The notes under the pieces are model-generated. The model was given only the letters and a program-made list of their open reading frames with translations, had not been told where the DNA came from and ran no database searches. The position numbers and the translations under genes are program-made. DNA of 64,000 nucleotides from Nioella aestuarii (GTDB lineage: Bacteria; Pseudomonadota; Alphaproteobacteria; Rhodobacterales; Rhodobacteraceae): positions 1 to 64,000 of the forward strand of contig NZ_JBPBBA010000012.1 of assembly GCF_050896395.1 (NCBI RefSeq), written 5' to 3'. The stretch's first letter is position 1; the number at the start of each line of letters is the position of its first letter. Shown here piece after piece: positions 1-8,201 of the stretch.

Positions 1-77
1 TCAGCCTCGATGACATCAACACAGGCTTCGACCTCATGCACAAAGGCGAATCCATCAGATCCGTCGTCGTGTATTGA
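1..77 (+). CDS. S-(hydroxymethyl)glutathione dehydrogenase (class III alcohol dehydrogenase), C-terminal end
   Basis: Only the last 24 codons are inside the window, ending ...INTGFDLMHKGESIRSVVVY. This closely matches the conserved carboxy terminus of glutathione-dependent formaldehyde dehydrogenase / GSNO reductase. The enzyme oxidises S-hydroxymethylglutathione to S-formylglutathione with NAD+ in the cytoplasm; the next enzyme of that route, S-formylglutathione hydrolase, lies at 3561 on the same strand. The 5' part is outside the window, so zinc ligands and the NAD fold cannot be checked. The family call is fairly firm because the C-terminal signature is distinctive. Confidence 0.82.
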   Translation, partial: SLDDINTGFDLMHKGESIRSVVVY

Positions 78-144
78 CGTGGTACCATGACGTGGCCGGA
101 TTCCGACTCTGGGGTCCGGCGGTTTTCTCGAAGGGAGATTTCAG

Positions 145-537
145 ATGAGGACGAAAGCTCTTATTTCCGGGCTGGCCATTCTTGCAGGAACAATGGCCCA
201 GGCCGAAGGCTGGACGGTCACCGATCTGGGGTCCGTCGATGAACGCGCCGAGTGCATGCGCCTGGCTGAAGCCACGATTGACGCCTATCGCGCCACCTAT
301 GGCGGGGACGGGTTCACCGGGCGCAGCGAATGGACCATTGGCGGCTATGATCTGCGCGGTGAGGTGGTGGATGCCCTGATCATCTGTCCGATCGAAGCGG
401 GCCTCGTCGCGCCTTTCCTTATCGTGTTCAACACGGATTCCGACAATGATGCCCGCGAAACCGTGGCCGACCGGTTGAACGAGATCTGGGACCAGCAGGT
501 TGCCGGAACCTACGCGCCTCCGACACCGGGCAAGTAG
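145..537 (+). CDS. Hypothetical secreted protein (130 aa)
   Basis: A short basic start, a hydrophobic stretch and an AQA-type cleavage site near residue 20 indicate a Sec signal peptide, so the mature protein of about 110 residues is probably periplasmic. Two cysteines (in ECM and IICP) could form a disulfide. I recognise no catalytic motif or family. A purine-rich GAAGGGAGA precedes the ATG. The gene follows the formaldehyde dehydrogenase by 67 nt on the same strand, so cotranscription is possible. Function unknown. Confidence 0.7.
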   Translation: MRTKALISGLAILAGTMAQAEGWTVTDLGSVDERAECMRLAEATIDAYRATYGGDGFTGRSEWTIGGYDLRGEVVDALIICPIEAGLVAPFLIVFNTDSDNDARETVADRLNEIWDQQVAGTYAPPTPGK

Positions 538-575
538 GCAAAGCGCCATTCCTGTTCAGACAAGGAGGATCTGTG

Positions 576-1031
576 ATGGAACCCGAAGGTCTGGGATTTC
601 TATCCGGGATTGTCACGGCCCTCGGCGGTCTGGCTGAAGGCACGGAAGGTAGCCTGCCGCCGCCGCCGATCATTCCCCAGCCTGGTGGTGCGGCGATTGA
701 GCTGCGCTTATCCGGTGTGGAATATGCCATTGCTCCGGAAAGCATTCTCGCGGTCCTGTCAGGTCCGAATGAAATCACCGGTGTGCCACAGGTGGAACTG
801 ATTCTCGATGATCAGGCTGCCACCTTGTTCGGGCAGATCACCACCACCCACTTGGGTCAGGAAATGGACCTGATCGTTTGCAGCCGGATCTTGGTATCAC
901 CCGTGATCCGGGAGCCGATTACCGGCGGACGGATTATGATATCAGGCAATTTCACCCCGGATGAAACCGATCAGATCGCCCATCAGATCGCGGGCGGTGT
1001 CCCGTGCGACCCGCCATCTCAGTCCAAGTGA
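576..1031 (+). CDS. Hypothetical protein (151 aa), proline-rich N-terminus
   Basis: An AAGGAGGAT ribosome-binding site at about 562-570 points to the ATG at 576 rather than the GTG just before it. The first 45 residues hold a glycine-rich segment and a run of prolines (SLPPPPIIPQPGG). The rest alternates hydrophobic and polar residues as in a beta-rich domain, with cysteines in VCSRI and VPCDPP. It follows the previous secreted hypothetical by 38 nt and is probably in the same transcript. No clear signal peptide and no family recognised. Confidence 0.62.
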   Translation: MEPEGLGFLSGIVTALGGLAEGTEGSLPPPPIIPQPGGAAIELRLSGVEYAIAPESILAVLSGPNEITGVPQVELILDDQAATLFGQITTTHLGQEMDLIVCSRILVSPVIREPITGGRIMISGNFTPDETDQIAHQIAGGVPCDPPSQSK

Positions 1032-1137
1032 TCAAGAGTCAGCTTGCAGATTGCGGGTCCTGCCCTCGACATCGCTCGCCTGGGGCGTCATCCTGAACGT
1101 ATTGGGCCATCGCGGCCCGGACATAAAGGACCGCTCC

Positions 1138-1848
1138 GTGACCCAAACAAGAACCCCCTTGCTCGCCGTTCTGGTCGATGCGGACAATACCTCGCCCAAA
1201 CACGCCAAGGCGATATTTGACGAAATTGCCCGGTTCGGAGAGGCCAGCGTGCGCCGCATCTATGGTGATTTCTCGTCTCAGCAAATGGCAGGCTGGAACC
1301 GGGTGCAGGCGGAACACGGGCTGGTGCCGTTCCATCAGCCGGCCAATACCGTAGGCAAGAACGCCAGCGACATTGCCCTGGTAATCGATGCGATGGACCT
1401 GCTGCACACAGCGCGGTTCGACGGGTTCGTGCTGGTCAGTTCCGACAGCGATTTTACACGGCTTGCCAGCCGTATCCGCGAACAGGGGCTGGAGGTTTAC
1501 GGCATCGGTCAAAAGAAGACCCCCGACGCGTTTCGGCAAGCCTGCAAAAGATTCATCTTCATCGAGAATATCGAGGGGGAAACCGCCAAGCCAGCAGATG
1601 GAAAAACCAAACCGGTCGCCAAGCTGACCGAGGTCCGCGACCTGATTTATCGCGCAATGGATTCAATCGATCAGGACAGCGACTGGTTCAACCTCGGCAC
1701 GCTCGGCCAACAGATTCAGGCAGCCAACCCCGATTTCGACACGCGAAGCTATGGCAAGAAGAAACTGTCGGATATCGTGGCGGATGTTAAAACGCTGGAA
1801 ACCCGCAGGGCCGAAAACAACCAGCTGTTTGTGCGCCGTGTGGACTGA
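1138..1848 (+). CDS. NYN-domain protein with C-terminal LOTUS/OST-HTH-like domain
   Basis: The open frame extends upstream, but a GTG at 1138 preceded by AAAGGA puts the protein start directly before the conserved LLAVLVDADN strand of the NYN (PIN-like) nuclease fold, giving 236 aa. Acidic residues typical of the metal site are visible in VDADN, in SDIALVIDAMD and in VSSDSDFTRLASRI. The last 80 residues (KLTEVRDLIYRAMDS through LFVRR) resemble the OST-HTH/LOTUS domain found behind NYN domains in bacterial LabA/DUF88 proteins. The family is thought to act on RNA, but the substrate here is unknown. It converges tail to tail with the TetR gene: the stop codons abut at 1848/1849. Confidence 0.82.
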   Translation: MTQTRTPLLAVLVDADNTSPKHAKAIFDEIARFGEASVRRIYGDFSSQQMAGWNRVQAEHGLVPFHQPANTVGKNASDIALVIDAMDLLHTARFDGFVLVSSDSDFTRLASRIREQGLEVYGIGQKKTPDAFRQACKRFIFIENIEGETAKPADGKTKPVAKLTEVRDLIYRAMDSIDQDSDWFNLGTLGQQIQAANPDFDTRSYGKKKLSDIVADVKTLETRRAENNQLFVRRVD

Positions 1849-2466
1849 TTAGCCGCGTCGATAGCGTGCAAGGAAGGTCGCGACGCTTTCCCGCGCAATG
1901 CGATCCATCTGCTCGGGTGAGCTATCGGTTTCAACATTGAGAATTTTGCGCAACAGCATGTCGGCCCGACACAGTTGAAGAAACTGGTCAGCGGCCATGT
2001 GCGGATCGTCGATTTCCAGCTCCTGCGCTACCTTTTCGCTCCCTAGATAGGCGGCAATCTGGTCCAGAACCTGCTTGGGGCCGCTGTCATAGAAGGCGCG
2101 CCCCAGCTCGGGGAAGCGGGTCGATTCGGCGACGCAGACCCGGAACACCTGGATCGAAAAGTCTGACATGAGGAAGTTCAGGAAAGACAGCGCAATGGAA
2201 TAGAGCGCCTCGGGCACCGGGCGTTGCAGTATCTCGATCCCCATCGCCTGTTCCGACTGCATCTGGCATTGGGATGTCAGAACGGCCAAGAATAGAGCCT
2301 GTTTGTCAGGAAAATAGCTGTAAAGCGTTGCCTTTGACACGCCCGCATCGCGCGCGATCTGGTCGACGCTGGCGCCCTCGAATCCTTCGCGCAGAAACAC
2401 CTCTCTCGCCCCGTCGATGACTTGATCGAATTTACGACCCTTCTTTAGCGGTGCGTTGATGTTCAT
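1849..2466 (-). CDS. TetR/AcrR-family transcriptional regulator
   Basis: The 205-aa protein starts at the ATG at 2466, which has an AGGAGG-type ribosome-binding site; an in-frame upstream start at 2484 is less convincing. Residues 13-60 carry the TetR helix-turn-helix (GASVDQIARDAGVSKATLYSYF followed by DKQALF), and the rest is an all-helical ligand/dimer domain. It is divergent from the AEC-type transporter at 2567, with a 16-bp near-palindrome between them, which suggests autoregulation and ligand control of the exporter. The ligand cannot be predicted. Confidence 0.88.
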   Translation of the reverse strand: MNINAPLKKGRKFDQVIDGAREVFLREGFEGASVDQIARDAGVSKATLYSYFPDKQALFLAVLTSQCQMQSEQAMGIEILQRPVPEALYSIALSFLNFLMSDFSIQVFRVCVAESTRFPELGRAFYDSGPKQVLDQIAAYLGSEKVAQELEIDDPHMAADQFLQLCRADMLLRKILNVETDSSPEQMDRIARESVATFLARYRRG

Positions 2467-2492
2467 GCTGCCTCCTGCTGACAAACACAGAA

Positions 2493-2508
2493 TAAACGGA
2501 TCAGTTTA
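2493..2508. promoter_or_regulatory. Near-palindromic operator, probably for the TetR regulator
   Basis: TAAACGGATCAGTTTA matches its own reverse complement at 14 of 16 positions. It lies in the 100-bp gap between the divergent tetR-like gene and the AEC transporter gene, 27 bp before the regulator start and 58 bp before the transporter start. TetR proteins commonly bind 14-18-bp palindromes placed like this. The assignment to this regulator is inference. Confidence 0.5.
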
Positions 2509-2566
2509 GTTCATCAAGCAATGCGGGTGCTGGACAGGCTCAGAATGTTCCCCTAGCGATGCGTAT

Positions 2567-3499
2567 ATGATCGAGATTTTTCTCAAGACACTGCCATTCT
2601 TTGCGCTGATCGCACTCGGCTTTCAATCCGGGCGAACCGGCTTTTTCACGGCCGAGGCGACGGCCTATCTGACCAAGTTCGTGTTCTATTTCGCGCTTTC
2701 AGCGATGCTGTTCCGCTTTGCTGCCAACCTGTCCTTGTCAGAAATCTTCGACTGGTGGTTCGTGGCCGCGTATCTGTGGGGCTGTGGCGTGGTCTATCTG
2801 CTGGCTACAGCGGTGGCATTCTTTCGGGGCGTTGGCTTGCAAGAAGCCGCGGTCGAGGCGCAATGTTCGGTCATCGGGAATACCGGCTTTCTGGGCGTGC
2901 CAATGCTGGTTGTCCTTCTGGGCGAGGCTGCTGCCGGCCCGGTGCTGATGGTTCTGGCCATTGATCTCATCGTGTTTTCCAGCCTGATCACTATCCTGAT
3001 CACCGGGTCGCGCGACGGGCGCATGTCATTTGCCGTTCTGGGAACAGTTGGCAAAGGGTTAGTGCGCAATCCAATGATCGTGTCCATCGCGCTCGGGCTG
3101 ATTTGGTCAGCTGCTAACCTGCCCATTCCAGATGTTGTGAACGAGTTTCTGGGCATCCTCGGGGCTGCCGCGACCCCCGGCGCGCTTTTCGCCATCGGGG
3201 CTTCCCTGGCCGGTAAATCGGCGGAACGCATGTCGGTCGCTGCTTGGCTTAGCTTCTGCAAACTGGTGTTGCACCCCGGTGCCGTTGCCATCGCGGCGCT
3301 TTGGCTGTTTCCGGTGGCAGCGTTTGACGCGGCGGTCATGATTTCAGCTTCGGCTCTGCCGGTTGCTGGAAACGTCTATATCCTTGCGCAACATTACGGT
3401 GTTGCCCCGCAGCGGGTGTCGGCGGCGATCCTCTTCTCGACGGCCATTTCCATCGTAACGGTTTCGCTCGTCATCGCATGGGTCACCCCCCTGCTCTAG
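2567..3499 (+). CDS. AEC-family (auxin efflux carrier-like) membrane transporter
   Basis: The 310-residue protein is almost wholly hydrophobic, with roughly ten membrane helices arranged as two halves, as in the AEC/bile-acid-sodium-symporter-like fold. The family's typical opening (IEIFLKTLPFFALIALGF) and the central NTGFLGVPML motif are present. Bacterial AEC proteins export or exchange small organic acids such as malate or malonate; the substrate is unknown. It is divergent from the TetR gene at 1849-2466, the likely controller. The ATG at 2567 is the only start that gives a normal first helix. Confidence 0.85.
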   Translation: MIEIFLKTLPFFALIALGFQSGRTGFFTAEATAYLTKFVFYFALSAMLFRFAANLSLSEIFDWWFVAAYLWGCGVVYLLATAVAFFRGVGLQEAAVEAQCSVIGNTGFLGVPMLVVLLGEAAAGPVLMVLAIDLIVFSSLITILITGSRDGRMSFAVLGTVGKGLVRNPMIVSIALGLIWSAANLPIPDVVNEFLGILGAAATPGALFAIGASLAGKSAERMSVAAWLSFCKLVLHPGAVAIAALWLFPVAAFDAAVMISASALPVAGNVYILAQHYGVAPQRVSAAILFSTAISIVTVSLVIAWVTPLL

Positions 3500-3560
3500 C
3501 GCTTGCCGCATGGCCCTGCCCGCGTTACGCCTTGGCAAAAGCAATTGCGGAGACTGACCC

Positions 3561-4400
3561 ATGGAAACGATTTCGGAAAACAGGTGCTTTGGTGGCACCC
3601 AGGGCGTTTATCGCCACGCCTCCAGCGCTACGGGCACGGATATGACCTTTGGTCTGTTCCTGCCAGCAGAGGCAGAGGACGGCCCGGTTCCGGTTCTGTG
3701 GTATCTGTCCGGTCTGACATGCACCCATGAAAATGCGATGGTAAAAGCCGGGGCACAGCTTTGGGCCGCCGAGCAGGGCATCGCTCTGATCTTCCCCGAC
3801 ACCAGCCCGCGCGGTGAGGGAGTTCCGAACGATGACGCCTATGATCTGGGCCAGGGCGCAGGGTTCTATGTGAACGCAACGCAAGATCCGTGGGCAGAAC
3901 ATTTCCAGATGTGGGACTACGTGACCGAGGAATTGCCCGCACTCGTCTTCGATCGGTTTGCGCTGGATATCGACCGACAGGGAATCACCGGCCACTCCAT
4001 GGGCGGCCATGGCGCGTTGACCATCGCCATGAGCTTTCCCGACCGTTTCGCCAGCGTTTCGGCTTTTTCCCCCATCTGTAACCCGATGGAAAGCGATTGG
4101 GGCCGCAAACAGCTTGGGGCCTATCTGGGTGACAACACCGCCCTGTGGGAAGCGCATGACGCCACCATGCTGATGCGCGCCAAGGGCTTCCCCGGCCCGA
4201 TCCTGATCGACACGGGCACCGCGGATCAGTTCGGCGATCTTCTGAAGACCGAAGCGTTGGCCGAAGCTATGACCGCCCGCCGCCAGCCCGGAACGATCCG
4301 TATGCAGCCGGGCTATGACCATTCCTATTTCTTCGTCTCGACTTTCATCGAAGATCACATCAGCTTCCACGCCGAAGCGCTTTACGGCGTCAGTGCATGA
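3561..4400 (+). CDS. fghA: S-formylglutathione hydrolase
   Basis: This cytoplasmic esterase hydrolyses S-formylglutathione to formate and glutathione, the second step of glutathione-dependent formaldehyde oxidation. At 279 aa it has the family's length and all hallmarks: the WYLSGLTCTHEN segment, the nucleophile motif GHSMGGHG with Ser146, Asp222 in DTGTADQF and His254 in GYDHSYFF. It is the first gene of a tight operon, and the HAD gene starts inside its stop codon. The dehydrogenase for the preceding step ends at position 77, separated by five unrelated genes, two of them on a different regulatory unit. Confidence 0.96.
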   Translation: METISENRCFGGTQGVYRHASSATGTDMTFGLFLPAEAEDGPVPVLWYLSGLTCTHENAMVKAGAQLWAAEQGIALIFPDTSPRGEGVPNDDAYDLGQGAGFYVNATQDPWAEHFQMWDYVTEELPALVFDRFALDIDRQGITGHSMGGHGALTIAMSFPDRFASVSAFSPICNPMESDWGRKQLGAYLGDNTALWEAHDATMLMRAKGFPGPILIDTGTADQFGDLLKTEALAEAMTARRQPGTIRMQPGYDHSYFFVSTFIEDHISFHAEALYGVSA

Positions 4401-5020
4401 GTGTTGAGGCGGTTGTTTTCGATATCGGAAACGTCCTGATCGAATGGGCACCGGAACGGCTCTATGACAGGCTTTTCGGTGAGGATCGGCGGCGAGAGCT
4501 TTTCGCCGCCGTCGATCTGGAGGGCATGAATCTCGGTGTCGACAAGGGCGATCCATTCCGGCAGTCTGTCTATGCGTTGGCGGATGAAAATCCCTTGTAC
4601 AGAGACGAAATACGGCTCTGGCATGACCGATGGCTGGACATGGCCAGCCCCGCCATCCCCCATAGTGTGCATCTGCTTCGCAAGCTGCGCGCCAAGGGCA
4701 TCCCCGTCTTTGCTCTGTCCAACTTCGGTCGGGAAACATTCGATGCCGCCTGTGCGGAGTATCAGTCCCTGACCAAGTTCGACCGGTCCTATATCTCGGC
4801 CCACCATGGGCTGATCAAACCGGACCCTGCATTTTACGCCGTGTTAGAGACTGATTCCGGTCTTTCCGGTGCGTCGCTTCTGTTTACCGACGACCGTACA
4901 GAGAATATCGACGCCGCCCATGCACGCGGCTGGCACACTCATCTGTTCGAAGGGCCGGAAGGATGGGCAAGGACGCTCGTCGCTCATGGCCTGCTGACCG
5001 AAGAGGAGACCCACCCATGA
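4397..5020 (+). CDS. HAD-superfamily hydrolase (YihX-like phosphatase)
   Basis: A 207-aa haloacid dehalogenase-type protein. Motif I is FDIGNVL with nucleophile Asp9, motif II is LSNF (Ser108), motif III is Lys141 in GLIKPD, and motif IV is FTDDRTEN (Asp165/Asp166). The DxGNV form of motif I, without the second Asp, matches the YihX/epoxide-hydrolase-N-terminal-like branch. A sugar phosphate or another small phosphate ester is the likely substrate, but the sequence does not fix it. It overlaps fghA by an ATGA and is followed by another ATGA overlap, so translation is coupled through the operon. Confidence 0.88.
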   Translation: MSVEAVVFDIGNVLIEWAPERLYDRLFGEDRRRELFAAVDLEGMNLGVDKGDPFRQSVYALADENPLYRDEIRLWHDRWLDMASPAIPHSVHLLRKLRAKGIPVFALSNFGRETFDAACAEYQSLTKFDRSYISAHHGLIKPDPAFYAVLETDSGLSGASLLFTDDRTENIDAAHARGWHTHLFEGPEGWARTLVAHGLLTEEETHP

Positions 5021-5934
5021 GCATTGACATCATCGGACCTGAGGCAGAGGCCCATCTAACATGGCATGGCCTGATGGATGCCCTGCGCGCCGGGCACCTG
5101 CTGCCCAAGGCCGAGATCGGGGATACGCTGCTCTATCGCGGGGAAGATACGCTTCTGTCCCGCGCCGCTTGGATCGACGGAGTGGGGTCGGCGGTAAAGA
5201 CTGCCAATATCTTTCCGGGCAATCCCGGCAACGGCAAGCCGCTGATCCTTGGGGCCGTGAATGTCTATTCCGACCTCGATGGCTCCCTGCTCGCCCTGGT
5301 GGATTTCGAACTGGTCACTAAATGGAAAACGGCAGGCGGCAGCTTGCTTGGCGCTGCGCAGCTTGCCCGCAAGGATAGTGAGACGATCCTGATCGTAGGC
5401 GCCGGTGCAGTGGGTCATTCCCTGCGCGAAGCCTATGGCGCGCTCTTCCCCGATGCCCGTTTCCTGATTTGGAACCGGACCATCGCAAAGGCCGAGGCCT
5501 TCGCAGCCGCGTTTCCGGGAACCGAGGTCGCCCCTGATCTGGAAACTGCTGTGCGGGCGGCCGATATCGTCACGTCCGCCACAATGGTGACCGAGCCTGT
5601 CCTGAACGGCGACTGGTTCCAGCCCGGCCAGCATATCGACATCATCGGTGCCTATCGCCCGGATATGCGCGAAGTGAACGATGCAGCGATCCTGCGCAGT
5701 TCGATCCATGTGGACAGCCGCGATACGACCATTGGGCATATTGGCGAGATACAGGACCCGATTGACCGGGGGCTGATCACGGAGGAAGATATTCTCTCGG
5801 ATTTCTACGATCTGGAGGCTGGCAAAATGACCCGTCGCAGCGACGGTGAGATCACGCTCTTCAAGAATGGTGGCGGCGCGCATCTTGATCTGATGACCAG
5901 TCGTTACATCCTCGACGCATGGCAATCCCGCTGA
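5017..5934 (+). CDS. Ornithine cyclodeaminase / mu-crystallin family NAD(P)-dependent enzyme
   Basis: The start at 5017 overlaps the preceding stop as ATGA and gives 305 aa. The Rossmann motif GAGAVG lies at residues 128-133, the conserved catalytic-site lysine in AVKTAN is Lys61, and the WKTAGGSLLGA stretch corresponds to the family's RTxAxS segment, with Lys104 where Arg is usual. Members include ornithine cyclodeaminase, pyrroline-2-carboxylate reductase, alanine dehydrogenase and iminosuccinate reductase; the substrate cannot be chosen from sequence. It sits third in the fghA operon and overlaps the next gene by 16 nt. Confidence 0.88.
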   Translation: MSIDIIGPEAEAHLTWHGLMDALRAGHLLPKAEIGDTLLYRGEDTLLSRAAWIDGVGSAVKTANIFPGNPGNGKPLILGAVNVYSDLDGSLLALVDFELVTKWKTAGGSLLGAAQLARKDSETILIVGAGAVGHSLREAYGALFPDARFLIWNRTIAKAEAFAAAFPGTEVAPDLETAVRAADIVTSATMVTEPVLNGDWFQPGQHIDIIGAYRPDMREVNDAAILRSSIHVDSRDTTIGHIGEIQDPIDRGLITEEDILSDFYDLEAGKMTRRSDGEITLFKNGGGAHLDLMTSRYILDAWQSR

Positions 5935-6833
5935 TCGCAGGCGCAGCGGCGCTGGCCCTTGGTGGAAGCTATCTGGGCGCGAGGCTGAACCGGCGTCGGA
6001 TCGAGGATCTGCGCAGCAACATGCCCGGGCGGCTGGTTTCCCTGTCTCAGGGACACACCCACGCGGAATGGCATGGGCCTCAGGATGGCCCGGTTCTGGT
6101 CTGCGTGCATGGCCTGTCCACGCCGTCCTTCGTGTGGGGGCCTTTGCTGCCGCACCTGACCGATCAGGGCTATCGTGTGCTGACCTATGACCTTTACGGG
6201 CGCGGCTATTCCGACCGCCCGCCCGGCCGGCAAGATGCGGGTTTCTTCCTGCGGCAGCTAAAGGATCTGCTGGATCAGGAGCGAGTCAGCAACCCATTCA
6301 CCCTGATGGGATATTCCATGGGAGGCGCGATTTCAGGCGCGTTTGCGCAGGCTTACCCGGATCGTGTCTCTCGCCTGATCCTGCTGGCCCCGGCTGGGCT
6401 TGGGCTCCACCTCGGCCGGTTTTCGGAAATCGTGGCCAAAAGTCCCATCATCGGTGATTGGATGATGGAGGTTTTGGGCGCGCAAAGCCTGCGCGGCGGC
6501 TATGGCGAGGGTGACGGTGTCGACCCGGTGGCCGATGCGATCACCAATCGGGCGTTGGATGAGCTGGCCGTCGAGGGCACCCTGCGCGCCATCCTGTCCG
6601 CGCAGCGCGGTATCCTGTCGGATGATCAATCTTCACTGCATACCGAGATTTCTGCCTCGGATATCCCGGTTCTGGCAGTTTGGGGCGCACAGGATACGGT
6701 GATCCCGATCACATGTCGCAAGCGCCTGGAGACACTGAACCCCTCTGCGCGGCAGATCACCCTGACGGATGCTGATCACCGCCTGACCTATACCCATGCT
6801 GCGCAAGTGGCCGAGGCCATCGGCCCCGCCTAA
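5919..6833 (+). CDS. Alpha/beta-fold hydrolase
   Basis: A 304-aa alpha/beta hydrolase with an N-terminal hydrophobic stretch (residues 2-20) that could be a membrane anchor. The oxyanion region is VCVHGLSTPSF, the nucleophile elbow is GYSMGG with Ser133, an acid lies in WGAQDTVIP, and the histidine is in the C-terminal DADHRLTY. It resembles monoacylglycerol-lipase-like esterases, but no substrate can be assigned. It ends the fghA operon, starting 16 nt inside the previous gene, and its stop overlaps by 4 nt the stop of the convergent MFS gene. Confidence 0.85.
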   Translation: MAIPLIAGAAALALGGSYLGARLNRRRIEDLRSNMPGRLVSLSQGHTHAEWHGPQDGPVLVCVHGLSTPSFVWGPLLPHLTDQGYRVLTYDLYGRGYSDRPPGRQDAGFFLRQLKDLLDQERVSNPFTLMGYSMGGAISGAFAQAYPDRVSRLILLAPAGLGLHLGRFSEIVAKSPIIGDWMMEVLGAQSLRGGYGEGDGVDPVADAITNRALDELAVEGTLRAILSAQRGILSDDQSSLHTEISASDIPVLAVWGAQDTVIPITCRKRLETLNPSARQITLTDADHRLTYTHAAQVAEAIGPA

Positions 6834-8074
6834 GCCGCGGCAGCACGGTCGTTCAGTGGCTTTTCGTTGATCGGCAGGTGGACAATTGCCGACAACGCTC
6901 CGACGCCAACGCCGATCCACCACACCGCGCTGTAATCGCCGTAGATGTCATACATCCAGCCGCCCAGAAGTACGCCAAGGAAGCCACCCAACTGGTGGCT
7001 GAAGAAGACGATGCCATAAAGCGTTCCCATGTACCGCAGCCCGTAGAGATAGGCGATAAGACCACTGGTCAGCGGCACTGTCGCCAACCACAGTGACCCC
7101 ATGGCGACTGAGAATACGACAACGGTTAAGGGCGTGATCGGCAGCAGGATGAACATCGCCGCAGCGATGGTACGGCCAAGATAGATCAGCGCCAGCAGGT
7201 ATTTCTTGGGGAACCGATTGCCAAGCCAACCGGCCAGGATGGTTCCGCCGACATTCGCGATCCCAATCAGGGAAATCGCGATTGCCCCAAGGGTAGATGT
7301 CGAAGTGATCCCGATATTATGCAGCATCGAGCCTGGCACGATTGGCCCGCACATCTCGGTCACCAACGCGGGGAAATGCGCGGTCACGAAGCCAAGTTGA
7401 TACCCGCAGGAAAAGAAGCCGACGAAGATCAGCGTGAACGAAGGATCACGGAACGCCTTTGTCAGGATCTGACCCATGCTTTCCTCGATCTCGGCCTTGC
7501 TGGCCATCGGAGGGGATTTCAGCAGGGGCAGAACCAGAAGCGACAGCATGATCACCACGGCGAAAATAACGAAGACCGATTGCCAGCTGGTGAAGCCCAT
7601 CATGTATTCGGCAAATGGGGCCCCCAGGATCTGCCCTCCCGACCCCGCAGCAGAGACTATTCCAAGGGAAATCGACCTGTTTTCATCTGACGCGGCGCGC
7701 CCCACGATGGCCAGAACGACGCCCAGTCCGGTGCCCGCCACCCCGAACCCGACAAGGATTTCCAGCAGCTGGTGCTGAATGGGCAGCGTTGCGCCAGCAG
7801 ACAGAACCAGCCCAAGCGCGTACATCAATGCGCCCAGGATCAGTGCCTTTCGATCCCCAAACCTTTCCGCAATGGCGCCAAAGATCGGCTGCCCAATGCC
7901 CCAAGCCAGGTTCTGAATCGCGATGGCCAGGCTGAAATCAGCGCGCGGCCAGCCGAACTCCTCGGCTATCGGAATCTGAAACACTCCGAAGCTGCCCCGA
8001 ATGGCAAATGACAGAAGGATAATCACGCAACTGCCGATCAGGACAGGCGTGAAGACGGGTGATTTCTGGGGCAT
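6830..8074 (-). CDS. Major facilitator superfamily (MFS) transporter
   Basis: The start at 8074 (MPQKSPVFTPVLIG) places the first membrane helix close to the N-terminus; the frame also opens 14 codons upstream. The 414-aa protein has about twelve hydrophobic segments and the MFS loop signature between helices 2 and 3 (GAIAERFGDRKALILG). A second copy of that loop lies after helix 8 (AGWLGNRFPKKYLLALIYLG). It looks like the branch often annotated as monocarboxylate or oxalate/formate-type antiporters, but the substrate is not predictable. It is convergent with the fghA operon. Confidence 0.85.
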   Translation of the reverse strand: MPQKSPVFTPVLIGSCVIILLSFAIRGSFGVFQIPIAEEFGWPRADFSLAIAIQNLAWGIGQPIFGAIAERFGDRKALILGALMYALGLVLSAGATLPIQHQLLEILVGFGVAGTGLGVVLAIVGRAASDENRSISLGIVSAAGSGGQILGAPFAEYMMGFTSWQSVFVIFAVVIMLSLLVLPLLKSPPMASKAEIEESMGQILTKAFRDPSFTLIFVGFFSCGYQLGFVTAHFPALVTEMCGPIVPGSMLHNIGITSTSTLGAIAISLIGIANVGGTILAGWLGNRFPKKYLLALIYLGRTIAAAMFILLPITPLTVVVFSVAMGSLWLATVPLTSGLIAYLYGLRYMGTLYGIVFFSHQLGGFLGVLLGGWMYDIYGDYSAVWWIGVGVGALSAIVHLPINEKPLNDRAAAA

Positions 8075-8201
8075 GACAGGGGTCCATGTTCGCGCTGTCG
8101 GACAGTCAGTCAGCAATGCTGCCCTGTCAAATCAGATTTCATGATCCGTTACGTCAGTTTTTGTGTGGATCACCGGCGCAGCTTCGCGCTACCAACCGGA
8201 T

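Noticed and set aside
5017..5934. Identification of the OCD-family gene as iminosuccinate reductase of the beta-hydroxyaspartate cycle
   Set aside because: None of the other genes of that cycle is adjacent, and the family cannot be resolved from motifs alone.
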